Part shown: piece after piece, positions 1 through 7,684 of the stretch
Layout: every line of letters begins with the position of its first letter
Position numbering within the stretch: the first letter of the stretch is position 1
Assembly: GCF_018100905.1 (NCBI RefSeq)
Contig: NZ_JAGJEG010000003.1
Span: forward strand, 62,001-126,000
Direction of reading: 5' to 3'
DNA: 64,000 nt
Source of the DNA: Pseudoalteromonas sp. MMG010
GTDB taxonomy: Bacteria > Pseudomonadota > Gammaproteobacteria > Enterobacterales > Alteromonadaceae
Translations under genes and position numbers: made by a program
The notes under the pieces: model-generated
The model's input: the letters and a program-made list of their open reading frames with translations, nothing else
Told to the model about the DNA's origin: nothing
Databases searched by the model: none

Positions 1-1758
1 AGAATCTTTGCTTGCGAGAATTTCGTCGCGTGTACCTTGTGCAATAATATGCCCGCCATGCACTCCCGCACCAGGGCCTACATCGATAATGTGATCGGCT
101 GCGCGAATAGCATCTTCGTCGTGCTCTACAACAATAACAGTATTACCTAAATCACGTAGATGAATTAATGTTTGTAATAAACGATCGTTGTCGCGTTGGT
201 GCAAACCGATCGAAGGCTCATCTAATACATACATCACACCAACAAGACCAGCACCAATTTGGCTTGCTAGGCGAATACGCTGTGCTTCACCACCAGATAA
301 AGTATCTGCGCTTCTCTCTAAAGACAGATAGTTAAGGCCAACATTAATTAAAAACGATAAACGATCACGAATTTCTTTTAGAATTTTTTCGGCAATTTGT
401 GCTTTTTGACCGCTGAGTGATAAATTTTCAAAAAAGGCCATCGCCTCACCAATACTCATATTTGTAATGGTAGGTAATGTGGTTTGTCCTATAAATACAT
501 TACGCGCTTCTTCGCGCAAACGAGAACCCTTACAGCTAGGACAAGCCTGACTTGTTTGGTATTTAGCAAGCTCTTCACGAACCGAGTTTGACTCAGTTTC
601 GCGATAACGCCGGTTCATGTTATTTAACACGCCTTCAAATTCATGATTGCGGGTAATTAAATCACCACGGTCGTTACGATAGTTAAATGCAATTTTAGTA
701 CTGCCTGAGCCTTCTAAAATAATTTTCTGTGATTCTGGTGACAGTGTTTGAAATGGCACATCTAATTCAAAGTTATAATGTTCAGCAACCGCTTGTAGCA
801 TTTGAAAATAATAAAAGCTGCGTTTGTCCCAGCCTTTTATGGCACCACCGGCAAGGCTTAACTCTGGGTTTTGTACCACTCGATTTGGATCAAAGTATTG
901 GCGAACACCTAAACCATCACAGCTTTGACATGCTCCAGCTGGATTATTAAATGAAAATAATCGCGGTTCTAACTCGGTCATTGCATAGCCACAGGTTGGG
1001 CAAGCAAAGTTTGCTGAAAAGAGCATTTCGGTAAAACCGGCATCGTCCATATGTGCAACCGTGGCTACACCACCAGAAAGCTCTAGGGCTGTTTCGAATG
1101 ACTCAGCCAAACGCTGTTGCAAACCATCTTTAACTTTAAAGCGGTCAACGACCACCTCAATAGTATGCTTTTTATGAAGCTCTAATGTTGGAGGATCAGA
1201 TAAATCACATACCTCGCCATCAATACGGGCACGAATATATCCTTGGCTTGCTAATTGCTCCAATAGTTTTACGTGCTCGCCTTTACGTGCTTTAACCACC
1301 GGAGCTAACAGCATTAATTTACTACTCTCTGGCAACGCTAAAACAGTATCCACCATTTGGCTGATCGTTTGCGCTGCAAGAGGTAAATTATGTGTAGGAC
1401 AACGTGGCTCGCCAACACGGGCAAACATAAGTCTAAGATAATCGTAAATTTCGGTAATAGTTCCCACTGTAGAGCGTGGGTTATGTGATGTTGATTTTTG
1501 TTCTATCGAGATTGCAGGAGAAAGCCCCTCTATATGATCGACATCGGGCTTTTCCATCAACGATAAAAACTGCCTAGCATAAGCCGAAAGAGATTCAACA
1601 TAACGACGTTGCCCCTCTGCATATAATGTATCAAACGCAAGTGAAGACTTACCTGAACCAGATAGTCCTGTGATCACAATTAGCTTGTCACGGGGAATGG
1701 TTAGGCTGATGTCTTTTAAGTTGTGCGTACGTGCGCCTCTGACTTCAATATTTTCCAT
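1..1758 (-). CDS. uvrA: UvrABC excinuclease subunit A, N-terminal 586 codons (cut by window edge)
   Basis: UvrA is the damage-sensing ABC-type ATPase of nucleotide excision repair; it loads UvrB at lesions in the cytoplasm. The start at 1758 gives [16 protein letters not shown], followed by a Walker A motif GLSGSGKSS near residues 31-39. Further in, a zinc-binding module with CPTC and CQSC pairs reads on the minus strand at about 910-1000, and the ABC signature [16 protein letters not shown] lies near 270-300, with [13 protein letters not shown] just after it. UvrA is about 940 residues in this group, so the second ABC half lies outside the window to the left. The gene is divergent from the YajR-type transporter. 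I saw no LexA-type box (CTGT, 8 bases, ACAG) in the 200-bp divergent gap, although uvrA is SOS-controlled in many relatives. Confidence 0.97.
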   Translation of the reverse strand, partial: MENIEVRGARTHNLKDISLTIPRDKLIVITGLSGSGKSSLAFDTLYAEGQRRYVESLSAYARQFLSLMEKPDVDHIEGLSPAISIEQKSTSHNPRSTVGTITEIYDYLRLMFARVGEPRCPTHNLPLAAQTISQMVDTVLALPESSKLMLLAPVVKARKGEHVKLLEQLASQGYIRARIDGEVCDLSDPPTLELHKKHTIEVVVDRFKVKDGLQQRLAESFETALELSGGVATVAHMDDAGFTEMLFSANFACPTCGYAMTELEPRLFSFNNPAGACQSCDGLGVRQYFDPNRVVQNPELSLAGGAIKGWDKRSFYYFQMLQAVAEHYNFELDVPFQTLSPESQKIILEGSGSTKIAFNYRNDRGDLITRNHEFEGVLNNMNRRYRETESNSVREELAKYQTSQACPSCKGSRLREEARNVFIGQTTLPTITNMSIGEAMAFFENLSLSGQKAQIAEKILKEIRDRLSFLINVGLNYLSLERSADTLSGGEAQRIRLASQIGAGLVGVMYVLDEPSIGLHQRDNDRLLQTLIHLRDLGNTVIVVEHDEDAIRAADHIIDVGPGAGVHGGHIIAQGTRDEILASKDS

Positions 1759-1885
1759 GCTATCTCGTTTATTACCAAAATTGTTAAAAGAGGGTGTTAG
1801 CCTTTGAGTTAGAAAGATTAACATGTTTTAGTATCGCATAATACGTAACAAGATTAATTACTGATCAATGAAAAATCCTTACCAA

Positions 1886-1915
1886 TTGACGATTAACTAT
1901 TGGCGCGCTTATGGT
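1886..1915 (+). promoter_or_regulatory. Putative sigma70 promoter for the MFS transporter gene
   Basis: TTGACG at 1886-1891 is followed after 18 bases by TATGGT at 1910-1915, about 45 bases ahead of the start at 1961. The -35 is good and the -10 moderate. An alternative -10, TAGAAT at 1915-1920, is too far away (23 bases). It is a match by eye, not a mapped start. Confidence 0.42.
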
Positions 1916-1960
1916 AGAATCCGTGTTCAAATTTTCACATATAAAAAGTTTACGTAGAAA

Positions 1961-3328
1961 ATGACTGCATCTTCACTTAATTCACGAGAAAAGCGCGCCG
2001 CAGTTTCGCTAGCGAGTGTGTTTGCATTTAGAATGCTCGGCTTATTTATGCTTATGCCTGTGCTGGCTATTTATGGTCAATCGCTAACAGGTTTTTCACC
2101 CATATGGATTGGATTTGCTATTGGTGCTTATGGCTTAACACAAGCTGCGCTACAAATCCCAATGGGCCGGCTTTCGGATAAAATTGGTCGCAAAAAAGTG
2201 ATCGTTGGTGGCTTATTGGTATTTGCTTTAGGCTCAGTGATTGCGGCCTTAGCTGACTCTATTCAAATGGTGACGGTGGGTAGGGCATTGCAAGGAATGG
2301 GAGCTATAGCCAGCGCGCTACTTGCGTTTGCTAGCGATTTAAGCCGAGACGATCAACGTCCAAAAGTAATGGCTGTTATAGGTATGAGTATAGGCATGAG
2401 CTTTGCTTTTGCTATGCTTTTAGGGCCTATCGTGGCTGCATCATGGGGAGTAAGTGGTGTCTTTTGGCTAACGGCTATATTGGCTTTATGTGGTATTTTA
2501 ATTGTTACCTTTTTAGTTCCAAGTGCCATTAATAAAGCCCCTAAAGGCGATACTCTCGCCAGTTTTAATGACATTAAAAAATTAATAAGGCATCCACAAT
2601 TAGCACGCTTAAATTTGGGGGTGTTATTACTGCATTTAACATTAACCACTATTTTTGTTGTATTACCTAGTCAACTTATCAGTGATGGATTAATTGCTGA
2701 ACATCATTGGCATTTATATATTCCAGTGTTGTTTTTAGCTTTTTTCTTAATGGTGCCAATAATGATTATTGCCATTAAAAAAGAAAAAGAAAAGCAGGCT
2801 TTCTTAGGCTCGGTGTTATTACTCACTTTAAGTATGCTCGCCATGGCTATATGGGTAAATAGTGTAATAGGTATTGCCGTTTGTATGCTGCTATACTTTG
2901 TTGCTTTTAATTTTTTAGAAGCGACCATGCCGGCATTGGTATCGCGAATTTCACCTGCCAATCAAAAAGGCTCTGCTATGGGTGGTTACTCATCTAGTCA
3001 GTTTTTAGGGGCTTTTTTTGGGGGAATACTCGGCGGATATATTGCACAAACAATGAGTGCGCAAACGGTGTTTGCCGCGGCAGCACTTGTTGGGTTAATA
3101 TGGCTTATTATTGCGTGGAAAATGCAAATTCCACCAAAAAGCAAAATAATTAGTTTAATGACCACATTAAGCTCAGAGCAACAAGCACAAACACTTGCCT
3201 CTCAATTAGTAGCCCTACCAGGTGTACTAGAGGCAACAGTAGTTCGCGATGAAAATCGTAGCTATTTAAAGATTAATGATAAAGAATTCGACCTAGACCA
3301 AGCACGTAAAGTTGCTGGTTTAATCTAA
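1961..3328 (+). CDS. MFS transporter of the YajR type
   Basis: This is an inner-membrane major facilitator superfamily carrier with about 12 predicted membrane spans. Residues 1-390 hold the MFS fold, with the inter-helix loop motif A visible as [12 protein letters not shown] near residues 69-80. The last ~65 residues (about 390-455) form a soluble tail ending [20 protein letters not shown], which fits the ferredoxin-like YAM domain known from E. coli YajR; the total length of 455 also fits that family (about 454). The substrate is unknown for the family. A weak ribosome binding site precedes the ATG. The gene lies 20 bases ahead of ssb, an arrangement seen in other gammaproteobacteria, so the two are likely co-transcribed. 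Family assignment is solid; any drug-efflux role would be a guess. Confidence 0.85.
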   Translation: MTASSLNSREKRAAVSLASVFAFRMLGLFMLMPVLAIYGQSLTGFSPIWIGFAIGAYGLTQAALQIPMGRLSDKIGRKKVIVGGLLVFALGSVIAALADSIQMVTVGRALQGMGAIASALLAFASDLSRDDQRPKVMAVIGMSIGMSFAFAMLLGPIVAASWGVSGVFWLTAILALCGILIVTFLVPSAINKAPKGDTLASFNDIKKLIRHPQLARLNLGVLLLHLTLTTIFVVLPSQLISDGLIAEHHWHLYIPVLFLAFFLMVPIMIIAIKKEKEKQAFLGSVLLLTLSMLAMAIWVNSVIGIAVCMLLYFVAFNFLEATMPALVSRISPANQKGSAMGGYSSSQFLGAFFGGILGGYIAQTMSAQTVFAAAALVGLIWLIIAWKMQIPPKSKIISLMTTLSSEQQAQTLASQLVALPGVLEATVVRDENRSYLKINDKEFDLDQARKVAGLI

Positions 3329-3348
3329 CGTTTATAGGAGATAGTTCC

Positions 3349-4053
3349 ATGGCACGCGGTGTGAACAAAGTAATATTAGTAGGTAATTTAGGGCAAGATC
3401 CAGAAGTGCGTTACATGCCAAATGGCAATGGCGTAGCAAATATTACCCTAGCAACATCAGATAGCTACAAAGACAAAAACACCGGGCAAATGGTTGATAA
3501 AACTGAATGGCACCGTGTTGTATTTTTTGGCAAATTAGCTGAAATTGTCGGTGAATACTGCCGTAAAGGTTCTCAAATATACGTAGAAGGTAAATTACAA
3601 ACACGTAAATGGACCGATCAACAAGGTCAAGAAAAATACACAACCGAAATTGTAGTTGATGGCTTTACAGGTCAAATGCAAATGTTAGGTGCACGTGGTG
3701 GTGATCAACAAAATGGTGGTGGTTATCAAAATAACCAGCAAAACAGCCAACAAAATAATTATCAAAATAACCAACAAAATAATGGTTATCAAGGCCAGCA
3801 GCAAAGCAATAATTACCAAAATAACAATCAAGCGCAGCCAAATAATTATGCACCACAGCAACAAGCTGCGCCACAACAAGCCGCACCACAGCAAGCGCCT
3901 GCTGCAGCACCACAACAAAGCAATCAATATGGCGGTGGTTCGCAACAACCTCAAAGTGGCGGTTTTGCTCCTAAACCACAAAGTGCACCACAAGGTGGCG
4001 CATCAAACCCAATGGAACCAACCATTGATTTTGATGACGATATCCCGTTTTAA
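3349..4053 (+). CDS. ssb: Single-stranded DNA-binding protein SSB
   Basis: SSB coats single-stranded DNA as a tetramer in replication, repair and recombination. Residues 1-110 form the OB fold, beginning [20 protein letters not shown] and containing [15 protein letters not shown]. The linker (about 118-215) is unusually long and rich in Gln and Asn with short QNNQQN and PQQ repeats, and the protein ends in the acidic partner-binding tip [13 protein letters not shown]. At 234 residues it is longer than E. coli SSB (178), all of the excess being linker. A clear AGGAG site lies ahead of the ATG. The final two codons plus the stop belong to a 27-bp sequence that recurs at 7300-7326, marking this 3' end as the edge of an inserted segment. 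Confidence 0.98.
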   Translation: MARGVNKVILVGNLGQDPEVRYMPNGNGVANITLATSDSYKDKNTGQMVDKTEWHRVVFFGKLAEIVGEYCRKGSQIYVEGKLQTRKWTDQQGQEKYTTEIVVDGFTGQMQMLGARGGDQQNGGGYQNNQQNSQQNNYQNNQQNNGYQGQQQSNNYQNNNQAQPNNYAPQQQAAPQQAAPQQAPAAAPQQSNQYGGGSQQPQSGGFAPKPQSAPQGGASNPMEPTIDFDDDIPF

Positions 4054-4071
4054 CCAAAGACAAAAATAAAA
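4045..4071 (+). repeat. Left copy of 27-bp direct repeat (att-like) at the 3' end of ssb
   Basis: The repeat covers the last Pro and Phe codons and the stop of ssb (CCGTTTTAA) and then CCAAAGACAAAAATAAAA. The right copy at 7300-7326 differs only at the third base of the Phe codon (TTC for TTT), which is synonymous. Overlap with a gene end, preservation of the coding sense and the spacing of 3255 bases fit a site-specific integration footprint. The terminator of ssb follows directly. Confidence 0.75.
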
Positions 4072-4090
4072 TGTTGATAAAAAATTTAGA

Positions 4091-4114
4091 AAGCCGCTAC
4101 TAAGCGGCTTTTTT
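4091..4114 (+). terminator. Rho-independent terminator after ssb
   Basis: The stem AAGCCGC / GCGGCTT (4091-4097 with 4104-4110), with a TACTAA loop, is followed by a run of six T (4109-4114). It lies 37 bases after the ssb stop and just inside the left att-like repeat, so it may be part of the inserted segment rather than the ancestral ssb terminator. Confidence 0.85.
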
Positions 4115-4208
4115 AGTTTTATTAGAAAAATAGCCTAGGATTCATACATAAATTATTGTAGATATTAAGGCTGAGATAATAGCTTTTTAGTAATGGACTG
4201 CTGAGCTA

Positions 4209-4475
4209 TTGGAAAAACTACACCTTGGATATACCATTACTATCCACAAATCACAAGGTTCACAATGGCCTAATTGTTTTATCATGTTACCCAATGAAGC
4301 GGAAAAAATGATAGACCAAACATTGCTATACACCGCATCAACTCGTCCAAGTGAAAGGCTTGTGGTGATGAGCGATGAAAGTGTAATTGAAAAGGCGATT
4401 AAGGTGGGTTCAAGGGCGTTAAATCGTGCCACTTTTCTGAGAGAAAGGGTAAATTTAGCATTTGAGCTGATTTAG
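4209..4475 (+). pseudogene. C-terminal remnant of a superfamily 1 RecD/TraI-like helicase
   Basis: The 88 residues include GYTITIHKSQGSQW, the motif V region of the UvrD_C_2 domain in RecD2, Dda and TraI-like helicases, followed by LLYTASTRPSERLVVMSDE, the motif VI arginine region of the same fold. Everything upstream (Walker A, motifs Ia to IV) is missing: the frame stops at TAA 4191-4193, with only WTAELLEK readable before the motif. Full helicases of this type run to 400-800 residues or more. There is no plausible ribosome binding site and the only start in frame is a TTG. I read it as a leftover of a larger inserted gene, not a working protein. Confidence 0.72.
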
Positions 4476-4570
4476 TCTGGAAAGGGAAATTCATTGGAAG
4501 TGCAAATTTTGTAACAGGTTTGTTTAATTTAATCGCTTAGTGTACTAGAACAATGACATAATATTTTTAA

Positions 4571-4601
4571 TTGGTTATATTTAGCTTAATAAAAATATAA
4601 G
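4571..4601 (+). promoter_or_regulatory. Weak candidate promoter for the lipoprotein-protease gene
   Basis: TTGGTT at 4571-4576 and an AT-rich block containing TATAAG at 4596-4601 (19-base spacing) precede the ATG at 4629. The region is so AT-rich that chance matches are expected. Confidence 0.25.
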
Positions 4602-4628
4602 ACAAAAAAGATTATAAAGGGAATTGGT

Positions 4629-6182
4629 ATGAAAAAGATTTTACCATTAGTCATAGGGATCAGCATTCTATTAACAGGCTGTAATTCCACGCCAAATTAT
4701 CGAAAAGTCTCTGAATCAGAAGTTTCAAATTATCAAAGCCAGATTACAGACTTTCGAGCCGGAAGTTATTCTCCACATTGGATTCAGCCTGCAAATAAGT
4801 CCGAGAAATGTGAAATGCTAATTGAAGGCTATACCGAGCAACCCCATCAAGGCACAATAGAGTGGGATGGGAACTGTAAAGACGGCAAAGCCGAGGGACT
4901 TGGTAAAATTAGTGTTATAAATGGTAGTGTTAGAGCTTTTGAGATCACTTACCATAACAAAGGAATTACGGATCAACTTTATTACCTATGGGTTGAAGGA
5001 ACAAATAATGTCGAGTTTGGCACGTATGTCCGTGAAAATGACAAAATGACTAAAAAATTACAAAACCATGCGTCATTAAAACCAAATGGAGATATTGATT
5101 CCATATATTCACAAGGGGAGCAAAGTCTTACAACAGGAGTATTCATTGGAGTTGTAAGAAAGAACTATGCTAATGGTTTTGCTAAGCTATCAGGACAATT
5201 CGGCAATTTGCGTTTCTTTGGAGCCAGAGAGTTCTTTGATAAAAATAACCAGCCAACTTTTACAACTTGGGGCTTCTACGATATGAACGCTGACAAGCCT
5301 GACAAGTATATTGTAGTGAAAAGTAAATATGGGGTATTTCATCAGAAATGGCAGTTTGGTACTCAAAAAGAAAATGTTACCTTACCAGAGAGCTATACAG
5401 ATGAAACTTTAAAAGTATCAATTCAAGCCTCGACATTGGTAAATAGAGCAAGCAGTGCAGGACAGCTTGCACTAGCTATGAAGCAAAGATATGACTCTCA
5501 GAATGTTACTCCATCAACCGTGAGAACAAAACCTGACAACAAAAAGCCTGAGTTGCCTAAAGGTATTTCTACAGGCACGGGCTTCTTTATTTCTAATGAT
5601 GGCTATGTGCTTACCAATAGTCACGTAATAGAAGGGTCATCAAACATATCGATTATTCTACATGGTAAATCGGTATCAGCTTCATTGGTTGATCATGACC
5701 CTAGCAATGATATCGCTTTGTTGAAAGTAGATAAGGTAGTTGAAGGTTTACCGATTGAGCTTAAAAACAAAACAAAGCAAGGAACCGCAATCGCCATTTT
5801 AGGTTATCCAAATATAGGCTTACAAGGCAACGAACAAAAAGCGACATTTGGGTATGTTAATGCCAATTCTGGCATCCAAGGTGATACTCGGTATTTTCAA
5901 ATTGATTCCCCTATACAGCCCGGAAACTCAGGCAGTCCGATGGTAAATAATCAAGGTGTTGTCATTGGCATTGCTTCAGCATCGTTAAATCAATCAGCAG
6001 CTATTAAAGCTACGGGAACATTGGCTCAAAATGTAAATTATGCCGTTAAAATAGCTTATGCATTGCCAATGCTGATAAATCACGGTGTAGACTATATTGA
6101 ACCAGCCAAGCAAAAAACCTTAGATAAAACAGAGCTGATTGAGAGAATTTCAAATAGTGTTGTTCTTGTTATAGCAGAGTGA
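4629..6182 (+). CDS. Lipoprotein with MORN-like N-terminal part and C-terminal trypsin-like serine protease domain
   Basis: A signal peptide ends in lipobox LTGC with Cys18; Asn follows the Cys, which fits an outer-membrane lipoprotein. Residues about 60-215 contain MORN-like glycine-rich strands (for example WDGNCKDGKAEGLGKI near 79-94). Residues about 312-460 form an S1C/Trypsin_2-type protease domain with His332 (TNSHVIEG), Asp361 (SNDIALLKV) and Ser434 (QPGNSGSPM), so the triad looks complete. There is no PDZ domain, unlike DegP or DegS. About 50 residues of unknown type close the protein. The role is unknown: a surface or periplasmic protease whose substrate may be recognised by the MORN-like part. 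It lies in the ssb-linked island, and the next gene starts 13 bases downstream behind a good ribosome binding site, implying one operon. Confidence 0.8.
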   Translation: MKKILPLVIGISILLTGCNSTPNYRKVSESEVSNYQSQITDFRAGSYSPHWIQPANKSEKCEMLIEGYTEQPHQGTIEWDGNCKDGKAEGLGKISVINGSVRAFEITYHNKGITDQLYYLWVEGTNNVEFGTYVRENDKMTKKLQNHASLKPNGDIDSIYSQGEQSLTTGVFIGVVRKNYANGFAKLSGQFGNLRFFGAREFFDKNNQPTFTTWGFYDMNADKPDKYIVVKSKYGVFHQKWQFGTQKENVTLPESYTDETLKVSIQASTLVNRASSAGQLALAMKQRYDSQNVTPSTVRTKPDNKKPELPKGISTGTGFFISNDGYVLTNSHVIEGSSNISIILHGKSVSASLVDHDPSNDIALLKVDKVVEGLPIELKNKTKQGTAIAILGYPNIGLQGNEQKATFGYVNANSGIQGDTRYFQIDSPIQPGNSGSPMVNNQGVVIGIASASLNQSAAIKATGTLAQNVNYAVKIAYALPMLINHGVDYIEPAKQKTLDKTELIERISNSVVLVIAE

Positions 6183-6195
6183 TGAAGGGGATATA

Positions 6196-7107
6196 ATGGT
6201 ATTAGCCCCTGAATTAATTTCGTTAATTGATCAAAAAGCATCGGTAGAGTGTGGGTACACTAATTTACTCCACTCTTCTGTTTATATTAGTCAATTAAAT
6301 GCGCACATAAACGGCACGTGCGAATTAACGAAGCATGAAATCGAGTCTAAAATAGATTACTTAGCTGGTTGCATGACAATTACACTCGATCACCCAATAA
6401 ATGAACTTGAATTTCTGAGAGTTAGACTTTGTGAAGGTCAAAACTTTACTAATGTTTCCGACTTATCTTACATTAAGGAAACCTCTTGCTCGTTTCCAAA
6501 GGTAGGTAGGTTAAATCTTACAGGTCAGGCGCTGTTCTATGCTTCTATACCTGTTAAACAAGATGATATGGCATTAAGAGTTGTGTTGTCTGAGGCTCAA
6601 GCGAAACAGTTTGATCGTCTTAATGAACTGAGGTCTCATCAAGTAAATGGCACTGTCTTATACCTACGAATTATAGGTATATGGGAACAAGTAAGGCGAA
6701 ATGAAAAACCGTATTATTTAAGCCAAGATACATTTGACTATTACACTGAGGCAAGAAAGCATATGATTAAGCAGTTTAGCCGAGAATTGCTTTTTGCTTA
6801 TGAGTTAACAGATCGTTTCTTTGCAGATATATTATCTCGTCAAGGAAGTGAACGCTTGTATCAAGTAACGTCAGCCCTGAGTAATGTGTTTTTGACTGAG
6901 AAGTGCGATGGTGTTCTCTACTCGTCAGTAAAAGCGAAGGGAGAGCCTGTGGTTGCTTTAAGACCTCAAGTGGTTGATGATAAATTAGAACATCAGTTTG
7001 CTACCGAGGTCTTCATTGAGAAATCATTTGGTTATGAGTTTTATCAGTTTAAAACATTAGCTAAAACATCTGATATTGATAAGATGTCAGGTAAATTAGA
7101 GTGGTAA
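6196..7107 (+). CDS. Uncharacterised protein with RES-like domain features
   Basis: This 303-residue soluble protein has no signal peptide. Three stretches recall the RES domain (NAD+-degrading toxin fold): LEFLRVRLCEG (the first conserved Arg, near residues 75-80), PKVGRLNLTGQALFYAS (near 98-115, like the GRWNPPG..YAS block of RES), and CDGVLYSSVKAKGEPVV (near 239-255, like the DGvvYpSvr block with the third conserved Ser). The Glu that normally follows the second block (ALxE) is replaced, here MALRVVL, so catalysis in the known manner is doubtful. The middle, 150-225, is helical and of unknown type. AAGGGG lies seven bases ahead of the ATG, and the gene follows the lipoprotein-protease closely. 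No antitoxin-like gene is next to it. The RES link is an inference from motifs only. Confidence 0.6.
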   Translation: MVLAPELISLIDQKASVECGYTNLLHSSVYISQLNAHINGTCELTKHEIESKIDYLAGCMTITLDHPINELEFLRVRLCEGQNFTNVSDLSYIKETSCSFPKVGRLNLTGQALFYASIPVKQDDMALRVVLSEAQAKQFDRLNELRSHQVNGTVLYLRIIGIWEQVRRNEKPYYLSQDTFDYYTEARKHMIKQFSRELLFAYELTDRFFADILSRQGSERLYQVTSALSNVFLTEKCDGVLYSSVKAKGEPVVALRPQVVDDKLEHQFATEVFIEKSFGYEFYQFKTLAKTSDIDKMSGKLEW

Positions 7108-7109
7108 TG

Positions 7110-7139
7110 AGCTTAACTAACACTTCCTTTAGCTAAGCT
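7110..7139 (+). repeat. Hairpin just after the RES-like gene
   Basis: An 11-bp stem with one mismatch (7110-7120 with 7129-7139; AGCTTAACTAA against TTAGCTAAGCT) and an 8-base loop starts three bases after the stop at 7107. No T tract follows, so it is at best an RNA-stabilising or factor-assisted end. Confidence 0.45.
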
Positions 7140-7144
7140 TAAAA

Positions 7145-7191
7145 TGTAGATTAAACGTAGTTTTAAGCCCTATAAATGCAGTTAATCTACA
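7145..7191 (+). repeat. Perfect 10-bp inverted repeat near the right end of the island
   Basis: TGTAGATTAA at 7145-7154 is mirrored by TTAATCTACA at 7182-7191, 27 bases apart. A related TGTAGATATTAA occurs near the left end at 4157-4168. Repeats near both ends of an integrated segment could be recombinase binding sites, but the AT-rich background makes chance possible. Confidence 0.4.
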
Positions 7192-7299
7192 AATTGCGAT
7201 TGAAGTGTATATAATAATTTCAAACTGCTTCTTGAGGCTATGTTTTAAAAGGGATTTATATTCACTCACTCACCCTGTTATGGGTTTATGTGTTCATTA

Positions 7300-7326
7300 C
7301 CGTTCTAACCAAAGACAAAAATAAAA
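7300..7326 (+). repeat. Right copy of 27-bp direct repeat (att-like)
   Basis: It matches 4045-4071 at 26 of 27 positions. It would still encode Pro-Phe-stop if joined to the ssb frame, the one difference being a synonymous TTC for TTT. It is followed by its own terminator at 7365-7390, which may be the ancestral ssb terminator. Confidence 0.75.
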
Positions 7327-7364
7327 CTGTAAATTAAAATTCTAAATTACAGTAGTTAAATCAC

Positions 7365-7390
7365 AAGCCCAGTATTTTTACTGGGCTTTT
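7365..7390 (+). terminator. Strong intrinsic terminator, possibly the ancestral ssb terminator
   Basis: A perfect 10-bp stem AAGCCCAGTA / TACTGGGCTT (7365-7374 with 7379-7388) with a TTTT loop runs into TTTT. It sits 39 bases after the right att-like repeat, the same distance pattern as the left repeat and the terminator at 4091. Confidence 0.85.
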
Positions 7391-7684
7391 TATTGATTAC
7401 AATAACCATTCAATTAGAGTAAATTTTGGTTTAAATTGGGTGCATCATTAATGAAATGTATATCTGATTTATGTCGCTCATCAGTCCTTTTAATTTATAA
7501 CCTGTAACTATTTCTAATAAACAGCACGCGATAACCACAAAAAATAGCATTGGTATTAAACCGTGTAGGCTGTTTTAACAAAGTGGGTTGTTAAAGTATA
7601 TTGAATGATAAATATACGCGCAAAGCTTGTGTTTATTGGGATCTTGAACAACACTTTAACCATTATTTTTTTTGTGAACACGCT

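Larger units (their letters stand above)
4072..7326 (+). mobile_element. Small genomic island or integrative-element remnant between ssb and csrD/mshH
   Basis: About 3.25 kb is bracketed by the 27-bp near-identical repeats at 4045-4071 and 7300-7326. In Vibrio and Shewanella, ssb and csrD/mshH are neighbours, so this stretch is extra. Contents are a truncated helicase C-terminus, a lipoprotein with a trypsin-like protease domain, and a RES-like protein. No integrase, transposase or plasmid gene is present, so the element is either a decayed remnant, was moved in trans, or was excised down to cargo. Short inverted repeats near the right end (7110-7139 and 7145-7191) could be recombinase arm sites, but this is a guess. 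Confidence 0.6.
7108..7684. other. Intergenic region between the island cargo and csrD/mshH
   Basis: This gap holds the hairpin at 7110-7139, the inverted repeat at 7145-7191, the right att-like repeat at 7300-7326 and the terminator at 7365-7390. The remaining 290 bases before the mshH start show no ORF that looks real; they must carry the promoter of mshH, which I could not pick out. Confidence 0.7.

Noticed and set aside
729..950. 73-residue plus-strand ORF within uvrA
   Set aside because: It lies antisense to the well-supported uvrA frame and has no ribosome binding site or family features.
1759..1960. LexA (SOS) box expected ahead of uvrA
   Set aside because: I searched the divergent gap by eye for CTGT-N8-ACAG and found no acceptable match.
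3665..4069. Three overlapping ORFs in other frames of ssb
   Set aside because: They are reading-frame shadows of the low-complexity Gln/Asn linker, with biased Leu/Ile or Lys/Ile composition.
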